64,000 nt of DNA from Dialister succinatiphilus YIT 11850. Its GTDB lineage: Bacteria; Bacillota; Negativicutes; Veillonellales; Dialisteraceae. The notes below the pieces were generated by a model. It had not been told where the DNA came from, ran no database searches, and saw nothing but the letters and a program-made list of their open reading frames with translations. The position numbers and the translations under genes are program-made. This document shows, in pieces, positions 1-8,092 of the stretch (positions within the stretch are counted from its first letter, which is position 1; every line of letters begins with the position of its first letter). The DNA is taken from assembly GCF_000242435.1 (NCBI RefSeq), contig NZ_JH591187.1, positions 247,672 to 311,671 of the forward strand, written 5' to 3'.

Positions 1-84
1 ATCATCAGATTCCTTGATGATAGAAATAACTGCTCCTATTGCATTTTCACTCCAAATTTCTCCAGTTTTTGTTATAATATCCAT
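1..84 (-). CDS. Hypothetical protein, N-terminal 28 codons only
   Basis: An open frame on the minus strand begins with ATG at 84 and runs off the left edge of the window. It has a possible ribosome site (AAAGG) about 9 bases upstream. The 28 visible residues begin MDIITKTGEIWSENAIGA and match no family I recognise. The reading is partial, so it may be a chance frame; no stop interrupts it within the window. Confidence 0.45.
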   Translation of the reverse strand, partial: MDIITKTGEIWSENAIGAVISIIKESDD

Positions 85-245
85 GAGGAAAGACCTTTCT
101 TTGTTTTATTCTTTGCCACGGAAATTATAACATTTCCACTCAAGGGGAGGCTTTCCTCTTTTATTGTTTCTGGAAAAATTCCCCTACCGAGTAAAATTTT
201 ACACTAAGATATATTATATAAGGTAAGGAGAAGGGGAAGGAGAAA

Positions 246-274
246 TTGAAATTCAAATTTGAATTATATATAAT
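246..274 (+). promoter_or_regulatory. Sigma-70-type promoter of the efflux operon
   Basis: TTGAAA (246-251) and a perfect TATAAT (269-274) are separated by 17 bases, which is the optimal spacing for a housekeeping promoter. The outer-membrane channel gene starts 83 bases further on, so transcripts would carry a leader of about 75 bases. No other promoter of this quality was seen before 8 kb, so it probably serves the whole six-gene operon. Confidence 0.75.
250..265. promoter_or_regulatory. Candidate TetR-family operator inside the promoter
   Basis: AATTCAAATTTGAATT is a perfect 16-base palindrome lying between the -35 and -10 boxes. A dimer bound here would block RNA polymerase. The last gene of the operon encodes a TetR/CecR-type repressor, and autoregulation from such a site is common in this family. 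The palindrome is seen directly; the assignment to that regulator is inference. Confidence 0.6.
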
Positions 275-356
275 AGGGATAGAAATGAATCAGACAGGGA
301 CAGGCATCAGATGGCCTTCCCTTTCATGCATATCCAGCTTGTAAGGAGGTGGCGGC

Positions 357-1862
357 ATGGATAAAAAAAGAAAAGCAGCCCTTGGCATGGTTTCCCTATT
401 AGCGGCTGCTTTTTGTATGGTTCCCCTTTCCGGAAAAGCAGAGGAACCGGTGAATCTTGAGAAAACGTCATGGACGGCTCTGGCGTCCATGTACGGGAAC
501 CCCTATTTCACAGAAGAAAAGGGAGCCACCCTTTCGCCGGAGGTGCTGGCGGAATGGTGGAAAGTATTTCATGATGATACCCTGGACTCCCTGATTTATA
601 CCGCCCTGGACCATAACCGGGACCTGGCCCAGGCAGAGTCAAGACTGAAACAGGCCAGGGAGGCGCTGGGCATGACGAAAGCTTCTCTGGTGCCCTGGGT
701 GAATGCAGGCGCCGGATGGGTGAGGGCAGAGGCACCGGAAGGGGTGATCACCGATGTCACTCCATCGGCTTTGGAAAAGGTGCCGGGCATGACCATCGAT
801 AACAGCCATAATCTTACCTACACCGGACTGGATGCGTCCTGGGAACCGGATTTCTTCGGTAAAAACCGGTCTAAAGTAAAGGCGTCGGAAAAATCGCTGG
901 AAGCCCAAAGGGCCGCTCTCTACTCCACCTGGGTATCCCTTTCGGCGGAAGTGGCCATGAATTACATCACCCTCCGCACCCTGCAGGAAGAGCTGGCGGT
1001 GACGGAAGCCCATATCCATAATCAGAAAGAAAATCTCGCCCTTCTTCAGGTGAACGAGAATGCGGGCCTTCTCTCATCCCTCCCTGCAGACCAGGCGTCC
1101 TATACACTTCATGAATCGGAAGCGAAAGTGCCGGAGCTGAAGACGGAAATCGCAGATACAGCCAATCGGATTTCCATTCTCACCGGCACGGTACCGGGGG
1201 CGCTGAATGATAAGCTCCTTACCCCTTCGCCTCTTCCGGATATCGACAGCGCCATGTACAATGCCATTCCGGCGGAGGTGCTTCGCCAGCGGCCGGATGT
1301 GCGCGCGGCGGAAATGGCCTGGGCTGCGCAGATAGCAAAGACAAAGGAAGCAAAGGCGGAAATGAAGCCGAAGTTTTCCATTCTGGGCGTGCTGGGGCTG
1401 GCAGCCCTTTCCGGCGGCCTCTTCTCTGCCGGCAGCCACGCCTTCGGCATTATGCCTCAGGTGTCCTATCCTTTATTTAACGGCGGCGCGCTGAAAAGAA
1501 ATGTAAGGGTACAGAGCGAAAAGGAAAAAGAAATGCAGAGTGCCTATGAAAATACGGTGCTCAAGGCGGCCGGTGAAGTACGAAGCGCCATGACTGCCAT
1601 CAGCCAGGATAAGATCCGGAAGGACTCTCTGGAACAGGGAAGAAATAAGGCCAAAGAAGCACTGGATCTGGCACAGAACCAGTTCACCTACGGCCTTTCC
1701 GACTACATGGGAGTCCTGGACGCAGAGCGCCATTACCTGTCCCTGGACCAGAACTATACCCTGTCCAAAGGAAAGGAACTCACCGACATGGTATCTCTCT
1801 TCAAAGCATTGGGCGGCGGCTGGAAACCGCTGGATGAGGGGCTGGAAAAAGGGAGAAAATAG
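357..1862 (+). CDS. Outer-membrane efflux channel (TolC/NodT family)
   Basis: A 501-residue protein of the outer-membrane factor family. Such trimers form the exit duct of tripartite efflux pumps across the outer membrane. A classical signal peptide (KKRK, hydrophobic run, SGKA before Glu-Glu) predicts cleavage near residue 28. There is no lipobox Cys, unlike many NodT lipoproteins. Two internally related halves rich in Ala/Glu/Lys heptads are typical of the family's alpha-barrel hairpins, and the R-Q-R-P-D-V-R motif near residue 317 is typical of the second half. The start is fixed by AAGGAGGT six bases upstream. It heads an operon with a membrane-fusion protein, fused ABC ATPases and two ABC-2 permeases, so it is probably their dedicated channel. 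Its presence shows the host has an outer membrane. Confidence 0.9.
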   Translation: MDKKRKAALGMVSLLAAAFCMVPLSGKAEEPVNLEKTSWTALASMYGNPYFTEEKGATLSPEVLAEWWKVFHDDTLDSLIYTALDHNRDLAQAESRLKQAREALGMTKASLVPWVNAGAGWVRAEAPEGVITDVTPSALEKVPGMTIDNSHNLTYTGLDASWEPDFFGKNRSKVKASEKSLEAQRAALYSTWVSLSAEVAMNYITLRTLQEELAVTEAHIHNQKENLALLQVNENAGLLSSLPADQASYTLHESEAKVPELKTEIADTANRISILTGTVPGALNDKLLTPSPLPDIDSAMYNAIPAEVLRQRPDVRAAEMAWAAQIAKTKEAKAEMKPKFSILGVLGLAALSGGLFSAGSHAFGIMPQVSYPLFNGGALKRNVRVQSEKEKEMQSAYENTVLKAAGEVRSAMTAISQDKIRKDSLEQGRNKAKEALDLAQNQFTYGLSDYMGVLDAERHYLSLDQNYTLSKGKELTDMVSLFKALGGGWKPLDEGLEKGRK

Positions 1863-2221
1863 AGAGCAGGCCTATCAGCTTACGGCTGTCCGATTCTCCC
1901 GGGATGACATAGGTGGCGTTCCCAGGGAACGAGCTTTGCGAAGCGGTGCGGATGGTTCCTTATACTCATCGCCCGCAGGGCGAAGCGGGCAAACCTTCTA
2001 CCCAACCCGCGGCGCCAGCCGCTATAATCTGCGGCGAAGCCGCCACTACCACCCTCTGAACCCTTTGAACCTTTTGAACCTTCTGAACCTTCTGAACCCT
2101 CATGTGCGCATTCTGCATAGAATGCGCAAGTCAGTCGAAGTTGGCCCTTAGCCTGCCCATAAAAGGGCCTTCTTATTGTCGGCTGACCGTTCGAAGGGCG
2201 TGTTTAATATAAAAATGTGAG
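1863..2221. repeat. Intergenic hairpin mosaic
   Basis: This stretch within the efflux operon holds no convincing gene. It contains short GC-rich hairpins (GCCCGCAGGGCG around 1970, GCGGCGAAGCCGCC around 2031) and a roughly 10-base periodic run of CTGAACCCT/TTTGAACCT from about 2056 to 2100. A perfect hairpin with 10-base arms follows (TGCGCATTCT...AGAATGCGCA, 2104-2127). The same words recur in other intergenic regions of the window. Confidence 0.7.
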
Positions 2222-2230
2222 GTGTATAGT

Positions 2231-3250
2231 ATGTTTGAAAAATGCAGGGAGCATAAAAAAGCCTTTATTCTCATAGCGGCCCTTCTTATACTGGCCGTGG
2301 GCTTTGGGTGCTATGAGTACAGGAGCCGCAAAGCGGCGGAAGAGGCGGCGCATCAGCTGGTGCTCTATGGCAATGTGGATCTCCGGGAGGTGTCACTGGC
2401 CTTTAAGAACAGCGACCGCATTTCCGATATCCTTGTGGAGGAAGGGGATGCGGTGAAGAAGGGACAGGTGCTGGCGAAGCTGGACACGGCGGATCTGGAG
2501 CATCGCATGGACATTACCCGTTCCCAGGTCGATGCCCAGCAGGCAGTGGTGGATAAACTTCATAACGGCACCAGGGAAGAAGATCTGCGGAGCGCTGAAG
2601 CCAAGGTCCGGGAAGCCCGGGCAGAAAAGGATTTCCTGACTTCTGATTACCAGAGAAAACAGGATGCTTTCCAGGCTTCCGGCGGCAAGTCCGTAAGCCG
2701 CCAGGTCCTTGAAGATGCCAGGACGAAGCTTCAGGTGGCCGAGGCAAAGGTGAATGAGGCAGAGGAAGCACAGAATCTGGCTGTGGCCGGCCCCAGAAGT
2801 GAAGATGTGGCGGCCGGGGAAGCCCAGCTGGATGCGCTTAAGAATACGCTGAAGCAGGAAGAGTATACCTTGTCCCAGTCGGAACTGACGGCGCCCCAGG
2901 ACGGCGTCATCCGGTCCCGTCTTATGGAAGTGGGGGATATGGCTTCTCCCCAGAAGCCGGTGTTCCGCATGTCCCTGAATACGAAGAAATGGGTACGGGT
3001 GTATGTGAAGGAAGGGGACCTGGGCAAAATCCATGAAGGCATGGACGCCCGGGTGTATACGGACAGCGATCCGAAAAATCCGGTGAAGGGCCAGATCGGA
3101 TATATTTCCTCCACCGCTGAGTTTACGCCGAAAAATGTGGAGACCTCGGAACTCCGCACGGCCCTTCTCTATGAGGTGCGGGTGTATGTGACAGATCCGG
3201 AAAACAGACTGCGCATGGGCATGCCGGCTACGGTAAAAATCGGACTGTAA
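2231..3250 (+). CDS. ybhG: HlyD-type membrane-fusion protein, YbhG-like
   Basis: A 339-residue periplasmic adaptor linking the inner-membrane ABC exporter to the outer-membrane channel. It has one N-terminal membrane anchor (residues about 10-28), a biotinyl-lipoyl half (EEGDAVKKGQVLAKLD), a long Ala/Glu-rich coiled-coil hairpin, the second lipoyl half (ELTAPQDGVIRSRL) and a beta-barrel domain. Length and order match the E. coli YbhG family. ATG at 2231 is preferred over an in-frame GTG nine bases earlier because GAGGTG lies six bases upstream of the ATG. The next gene begins within a few bases of its stop. Confidence 0.88.
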   Translation: MFEKCREHKKAFILIAALLILAVGFGCYEYRSRKAAEEAAHQLVLYGNVDLREVSLAFKNSDRISDILVEEGDAVKKGQVLAKLDTADLEHRMDITRSQVDAQQAVVDKLHNGTREEDLRSAEAKVREARAEKDFLTSDYQRKQDAFQASGGKSVSRQVLEDARTKLQVAEAKVNEAEEAQNLAVAGPRSEDVAAGEAQLDALKNTLKQEEYTLSQSELTAPQDGVIRSRLMEVGDMASPQKPVFRMSLNTKKWVRVYVKEGDLGKIHEGMDARVYTDSDPKNPVKGQIGYISSTAEFTPKNVETSELRTALLYEVRVYVTDPENRLRMGMPATVKIGL

Positions 3251-3256
3251 AGGGTG

Positions 3257-5032
3257 ATGACATTGGAAGACTCTGTAATCAGGGCCAAAGACCTGTATAA
3301 AGGCTTTGCCATCAAAGGGGGCGTCCTTCCTGCCCTGGACCATCTGTCCCTTTCCGTGAAAAGGGGAGAGCTTACGGCGGTGATCGGTCCTGACGGCGCC
3401 GGAAAGACTACCCTCATGCGGCTCATTGCGGGCCTCATGGCGCCTTCCTCCGGCAGTCTTTCCGTCCTGGGTCTTGACAGTGTGAAAGATGCGCAGGAAA
3501 TCCAGAGCCGCATTTCCTACATGCCCCAGAAATTCGGACTCTATGAGGACTTGACGGTGGCAGAGAATATGAATCTCTATGCCGACCTGCACGGCGTTGC
3601 GAAGGACAAGCGGCCTGCCCGCTTCCAAAAGCTCTTGGAAATGATGGGGCTGGAGCGGTTCACCGGCCGATTTGCGGGGAAGCTGTCCGGCGGCATGAAG
3701 CAGAAGCTGGGCCTTGCCTGCACCCTGGTCCGTTCGCCGGACCTGCTTCTCCTGGATGAGCCTACGGTGGGGGTGGATCCCCTGTCCCGGCGGGAGCTCT
3801 GGGACATTTTGAAGGAGTTTGTGAAGGAGGAGCATCTTTCTATTTTCGTCAGCACTGCCTACATGAATGAAGCGGAAATGTGCCGTCATGTGTTTGTGCT
3901 GAACAAGGGCCGTATCTTGGCTGATGGCACGCCGGAGGATCTGCGGAACCTGGCCAGGGGACGTACCTACCGGGTCATGCCGGAGGCGGGAATGCCTACC
4001 CGGATTCTCCAGGCCCATTTACTGGACGATGATGATCATGTGGTGGACGCGGTGCCCCGGGGCGGGGAGGTCCATTTCATTGCCCGAAAGCAGGGCATGG
4101 TAATTCCCTGTCTGGAGGCCGGAGGTCTCAAGGCGGAAGCCGATGAACCCCGTCTGGAGGACGGCTTTATGATTCTTCTAAGGAAAGCGGAGCCGTCGGT
4201 GCTGAAATCTTCACCGGACAGCGAAAGAGCCCTGGATGAAGGCGGCCGGCCTTCAGAAGAGGTCAATATCCGGGTGAAAAATCTGGTGAAGAAGTTTGGC
4301 GATTTCACAGCGGTAGCCAATACGTCCTTTGAAGTGCATAAGGGTGAAATTTTCGGCCTGCTGGGACCTAACGGTGCCGGAAAGACCACCACTTTCAAAA
4401 TGCTCTGCGGCCTTCTGCCGGAAACCAGCGGTTTCCTTTCGGTGGCAGGGGTGGATTTGAGAAAGGCCAGAACCAGGGCCAGGGCCAACATAGGCTATGT
4501 GGCTCAGAAATTTTCCCTTTACAGCCACATGACAGTGCGGGAAAATCTGAATTTCTTCGGCGGTCTCTATGGACTGGCACCGGCAAAGAAGAAGGAACGG
4601 ATCAGGGAAGTGGTGAAGGAATTTCATCTGGAAAACCGGTTGGACATGAAGGCGGGTGATCTCCCTGGCGGTTACAAGCAGCGCCTGTCCATGGCCTGTG
4701 CCCTTATTCATGAGCCTAAAATCCTGTTTCTCGATGAGCCCACCTCCGGCATCGACCCTCTGGCAAGACGCAATTTCTGGCGGCAGATTACCACCCTGGC
4801 CGCCCGGGGGACCACCATTATCATTACCACCCATTTCATGGAAGAGGCGGAGTACTGCGACCGTTTCATGATTCAGGATAACGGCCAGCTGCTGGCCATC
4901 GGAAGTCCTTCAGAAATCAGAAGAAAACTGAAGGAACCCCGGGCGGATATGGATGATATTTTTATTAAAATCGTTGATGAAGCAAGGAAGAAAGGAGAGA
5001 GAAATCCATGGAAGGATTCTGCCGGCGCATGA
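3257..5032 (+). CDS. ybhF: Fused double-ATPase ABC exporter subunit, YbhF-like
   Basis: A 591-residue protein with two ABC ATPase domains in tandem that should power the two permeases encoded next. Domain 1 has Walker A GPDGAGKTT (about residue 45), signature LSGGMKQKL (143) and Walker B LLLLDEPT (165). Domain 2 has GPNGAGKTT (370), LPGGYKQRL (470) and ILFLDEPT (489). Domain 1 lacks the H-loop histidine (STAYMNEAE), while domain 2 keeps it (TTHFMEEAE) but has a non-consensus signature. One composite ATP site is therefore canonical and one degenerate, as is known for some heterodimeric ABC exporters. The start is uncertain: GTG 3254, ATG 3257 and TTG 3263 are adjacent. The stop overlaps the next gene by 25 bases. 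Confidence 0.9.
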   Translation: MTLEDSVIRAKDLYKGFAIKGGVLPALDHLSLSVKRGELTAVIGPDGAGKTTLMRLIAGLMAPSSGSLSVLGLDSVKDAQEIQSRISYMPQKFGLYEDLTVAENMNLYADLHGVAKDKRPARFQKLLEMMGLERFTGRFAGKLSGGMKQKLGLACTLVRSPDLLLLDEPTVGVDPLSRRELWDILKEFVKEEHLSIFVSTAYMNEAEMCRHVFVLNKGRILADGTPEDLRNLARGRTYRVMPEAGMPTRILQAHLLDDDDHVVDAVPRGGEVHFIARKQGMVIPCLEAGGLKAEADEPRLEDGFMILLRKAEPSVLKSSPDSERALDEGGRPSEEVNIRVKNLVKKFGDFTAVANTSFEVHKGEIFGLLGPNGAGKTTTFKMLCGLLPETSGFLSVAGVDLRKARTRARANIGYVAQKFSLYSHMTVRENLNFFGGLYGLAPAKKKERIREVVKEFHLENRLDMKAGDLPGGYKQRLSMACALIHEPKILFLDEPTSGIDPLARRNFWRQITTLAARGTTIIITTHFMEEAEYCDRFMIQDNGQLLAIGSPSEIRRKLKEPRADMDDIFIKIVDEARKKGERNPWKDSAGA

Positions 5033-6114
5033 AAGCGCTGATTTACAAAGAATTTCTCCAGCTCATCCGTGATTCCAGTTCTCTTCTTCTGGGTATCGTG
5101 CTCCCCATCATTCTGATCCTTATCATCGGTTACGGCATATCTCTGGATGTGAAGAACGTACCCTGCGCCGTGGTGCTGGAAGATGCATCGCCCAAAGCCC
5201 AGGATGCCGTGAGCTTTCTGAACGGGTCCGACTACTTTTCACCGGTTTATGTGACAAGCATGAAAGAGGCGGAAAAACAGCTTCTGGACAGGGACGTAAA
5301 TGTCATTATAGATATTCCTCCCGATTTCACCTCCTCCCTCTATGAAGGACGGGCGAAGGTTGAGGTCATTATGGACGGTGTGGAAACGGCCACGGCCATG
5401 AGCACCGGCTCCTATGTGGAAAGCTCCCTGTCCGCCTGGATGGCAAAGGAAGGGCTCACCGGTAAAGGCGGAATTTCCATCGTTTCCCGCATGTGGTTTA
5501 ACGATGACAATTCCAGTACCTGGTTCTTCATTCCCGGTCTTATCATGCTCATTATGACCATCGTGGGGGTCATGCTGACCTCTGTGGTCATGGCCCGGGA
5601 ATGGGAGCGGGGTACCTTTGAATCCCTCTTCGTCACGCCGGTGAAGCCCATGGAGCTGGTGCTGGCCAAAATGGTGCCCTATTTCTGCGTGGCCCTTCTG
5701 GGCATGGGCATCTGCCTGGTGCTGTCCCGCTTCCTCTTCGAGGTGCCTATAGAGGGGTCCCTGATAGCACTGATTCTGATTTCCATGGTGTATCTTCTGG
5801 TGGCCCTGGGCATAGGGCTGGTAATATCTGCCATTACGAAAAGGCAGTTCCTGGCCTGCCAGTTTTCTCTGCTCATCAGCTTCCTGCCCTGCCTGGTGCT
5901 GTCGGGCTTCATTTTTGACCTTCGCTCTACGCCGGAATTCGTACAGGCCGTAGGGGAAGTGCTGCCCTTTTCCCACTATCTTATTTCCATCAGGACCCTC
6001 TTCCTCTCCGGCACCGATACAGGCCTTCTTCTGAAAGAGGGAGGGCTCCTTATGCTGTATGCCCTGTTTTTTGTCAGTGCTGCCTTCGGCATGACCAGGA
6101 AGAAGGTGGAATGA
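5008..6114 (+). CDS. ybhS: ABC-2 permease subunit, YbhS-like
   Basis: A 368-residue inner-membrane permease of the ABC-2 family. It has one N-terminal membrane span, a large periplasmic domain (about residues 45-170) and five further spans, with the characteristic REWERGTFESLFVTPV cytoplasmic motif near residue 196. Together with the next gene it should form the membrane half of the exporter. AAGGAG lies about 12 bases before the ATG, and the gene overlaps its neighbours at both ends, implying translational coupling. Substrate is not readable from sequence; E. coli YbhFSR has been linked to drug and cation export. Confidence 0.88.
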   Translation: MEGFCRRMKALIYKEFLQLIRDSSSLLLGIVLPIILILIIGYGISLDVKNVPCAVVLEDASPKAQDAVSFLNGSDYFSPVYVTSMKEAEKQLLDRDVNVIIDIPPDFTSSLYEGRAKVEVIMDGVETATAMSTGSYVESSLSAWMAKEGLTGKGGISIVSRMWFNDDNSSTWFFIPGLIMLIMTIVGVMLTSVVMAREWERGTFESLFVTPVKPMELVLAKMVPYFCVALLGMGICLVLSRFLFEVPIEGSLIALILISMVYLLVALGIGLVISAITKRQFLACQFSLLISFLPCLVLSGFIFDLRSTPEFVQAVGEVLPFSHYLISIRTLFLSGTDTGLLLKEGGLLMLYALFFVSAAFGMTRKKVE

Positions 6115-7229
6115 TGGATGACCTCAGACTCTTCCTCCAGCAGCTTCGGGTAATCTGCGTGAAGGAAATCATGGCTATCTGGAATGATCCCGCCACCCGC
6201 CGCATCGTGGTGGTGCCGGTCATCATTCTGGGGTTCCTTTTCGGCTATGCCGCCAATTACAATCTGGAAGACGCACCCTATGTGGCAGTGGATGAAAGCA
6301 GGAGCTATGATTCCTCCCGCCTCCTTTCCCGCTTTGATGGCACCGGACTTTTCCATCGGGTGGCCACGCTGCAGAGTCCCGATGAAATGGGGACTATCAT
6401 TACCCGGGGCGACGCGGTGATGGCGGTGTTCATTCCCGCCGATTTCCAGCGAAAACTGGATGGGGGAGAAAAAGCGGATATCCAGATCATTACGGATGGC
6501 AGAAATACCATGACCGCCGGCCTCTCTTCGGCCTATGCCGCCCATATTGTGGGACAGTTCAATCTGGAAAGGGCCGGAAGGGAAAGCCCGGTGACCATAG
6601 AAAGCAGGACCTGGTTCAATCCGAACCAGATTACCCGCTGGTTCTTCCTGCCCGGTATTATCGGCCTTTTGAGCTTTGCCCAGGTCTTTCTCCTGGCAGG
6701 CCTTTCGGTGGCCCGGGAAAGGGAAGAAGGCACCTTCGAGCAGCTTCTGGTGGCGCCGGTCTCTCCGGTGGTGATTCTTGTGGGGAAGGCAGTGCCTCCC
6801 ATGATCGTGGGATTTATCCAGTGCACCATTCTCCTCTGCATCAGCTACTTCTGGTTTAACGTGCCCTTTGCAGGCTCCCTTGTGACTTTCTATACAGCCC
6901 TTTTCTTCTACCTTTTAAGCTCTACCGGCTGCGGGCTCATTGTATCCTCTATTTCCAAAAACATGCAGCAGGTGCTGGTCTACGTCATTGTGTTCATGAT
7001 TCCTATGGCCCTTCTTTCCGGCATTATTACGCCGGTAAGGAATATGCCTCCTTTCCTGCAGCTTGTGACCTATGCGGATCCCCTGCGCTTTGCCCTGGAA
7101 TTGATACGGCGCATTTATTTGGAAGGCCTTACCTTCGGAGAGCTGGCCTGGAATTTTGTGCCCCTGGCCGTCATATCCCTGGTGACCCTCACCATTGCGG
7201 GGTACCTGTTCCGGCATCATATGAATTGA
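6111..7229 (+). CDS. ybhR: ABC-2 permease subunit, YbhR-like
   Basis: A 372-residue paralogue of the preceding permease with the same plan: one N-terminal span, a periplasmic domain, then five spans. The motif REREEGTFEQLLVAPV near residue 204 is diagnostic of this subfamily. Its start ATG overlaps the stop of the upstream gene (ATGATGG), so the two are coupled and probably made in equal amounts as a heterodimer. The next gene starts ten bases after its stop. Confidence 0.88.
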   Translation: MMDDLRLFLQQLRVICVKEIMAIWNDPATRRIVVVPVIILGFLFGYAANYNLEDAPYVAVDESRSYDSSRLLSRFDGTGLFHRVATLQSPDEMGTIITRGDAVMAVFIPADFQRKLDGGEKADIQIITDGRNTMTAGLSSAYAAHIVGQFNLERAGRESPVTIESRTWFNPNQITRWFFLPGIIGLLSFAQVFLLAGLSVAREREEGTFEQLLVAPVSPVVILVGKAVPPMIVGFIQCTILLCISYFWFNVPFAGSLVTFYTALFFYLLSSTGCGLIVSSISKNMQQVLVYVIVFMIPMALLSGIITPVRNMPPFLQLVTYADPLRFALELIRRIYLEGLTFGELAWNFVPLAVISLVTLTIAGYLFRHHMN

Positions 7230-7239
7230 AGGTGAATCT

Positions 7240-7908
7240 ATGAAATCCATCAAAAAGAATACAAGGGAAGACGGCGCAGAAACAAAAGCCCGGCTCATTC
7301 AGTGCGCCGGCCGCCTGATAGCAGACCAGGGCTATGACCGTACCACCAGCAAGGATATCTGTCGTCTGGCAGGGGTCAATATGGCAGCTGTGAACTATCA
7401 CTTCGGCAGCCGGGAAGGTCTCTATCAGGCAGTGCTGGATGAGGTATACCACTATGTCCTTTCGCCGGTGGAAATAGAAACCATTTACCATATGGACATA
7501 GGGCCCCGGGAGAAACTGATGAAGCTCCTGGATTTATATGTGAAGGAAGCCCTCTTTTCTGAAAGCTGGCAGGTAAAGGTGAGCATACGGGAACTCATTA
7601 ATCCGTCGGACGTATTCACCAGGTTTGTGGAAAGCTATATCGGGCGAAAGCTGACGCCGGTGCTGGATATCCTTTCCAGTTATCTGGGCCTTCCTGCCCA
7701 TGATGCCAGAGTGCCCCGGGCCTTTCTGGCCGCCCTTTCGCCTTTCCTCATTTTCCTCCTCTCCGGCCACCGCCAGATGGGCCTTGTTATGTACGGCCTG
7801 TCCAAAAGAGACAGAAAAGAAAAAATGGAAGAAGCGGACCTGTTGAAAGAATTCGTCTTCGCAGGCTTGGACCGGCTGAAGGAGAAATGGAAAGGGAAGG
7901 AAAAGTAA
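7240..7908 (+). CDS. cecR: TetR-family regulator, CecR-like (DUF1956)
   Basis: A 222-residue regulator with an N-terminal TetR helix-turn-helix (about residues 15-65, TTSKDICRLAGVNMAAVNYH) and a C-terminal ligand domain resembling DUF1956, as in E. coli CecR, which controls ybhGFSR there. It is the last gene of the efflux operon, here downstream rather than upstream of its targets. The likely binding site is the 16-base palindrome in the operon promoter at 250-265. The ligand is unknown. AAGGTG precedes the ATG. Confidence 0.85.
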   Translation: MKSIKKNTREDGAETKARLIQCAGRLIADQGYDRTTSKDICRLAGVNMAAVNYHFGSREGLYQAVLDEVYHYVLSPVEIETIYHMDIGPREKLMKLLDLYVKEALFSESWQVKVSIRELINPSDVFTRFVESYIGRKLTPVLDILSSYLGLPAHDARVPRAFLAALSPFLIFLLSGHRQMGLVMYGLSKRDRKEKMEEADLLKEFVFAGLDRLKEKWKGKEK

Positions 7909-7939
7909 GATTTTAAGATTTGAAGATAGGCAGAGAGTC

Positions 7940-8035
7940 AGACGGCAGACTCCTTTTCATCGGGCGCCGTCATTCTTCACCGGCGGCGCCAGCCGCTGCT
8001 GCAGCCCCCTGAATCTTCTGAACCCTTTGAACCTT
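7940..8035. repeat. Short hairpin-mosaic fragment
   Basis: Contains GGCGCC and GCGGCGCCAGCCGC hairpin words followed by CTGAATCTTCTGAACCCTTTGAACCTT. The same word order is seen at 2020-2100. The terminal TTTGAACC doubles as the -35 region of the downstream promoter. Confidence 0.6.
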
Positions 8036-8054
8036 CCTTTCCATTTGATATACT
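8027..8054 (+). promoter_or_regulatory. Probable promoter of the first ornithine decarboxylase
   Basis: TTGAAC (8027-8032) and TATACT (8049-8054) are 16 bases apart, upstream of the decarboxylase start at 8093. The -35 box is part of the TTTGAACC linker of the hairpin mosaic, so the repeat may have supplied half of the promoter. Confidence 0.5.
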
Positions 8055-8092
8055 TACTATATAAATTCACGTAGGGGACAGGAGGAATTCCC

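Noticed and set aside
1834-2151. 105-codon frame after the outer-membrane channel gene
   Set aside because: It reads through the mosaic, giving LLNLLNLLN-type repeats, and overlaps the previous stop.
2393-4018. 541-codon minus-strand frame opposite the HlyD and ABC genes
   Set aside because: It spans two well-supported plus-strand genes, is rich in His/Arg/Gly and has no domain or ribosome site.
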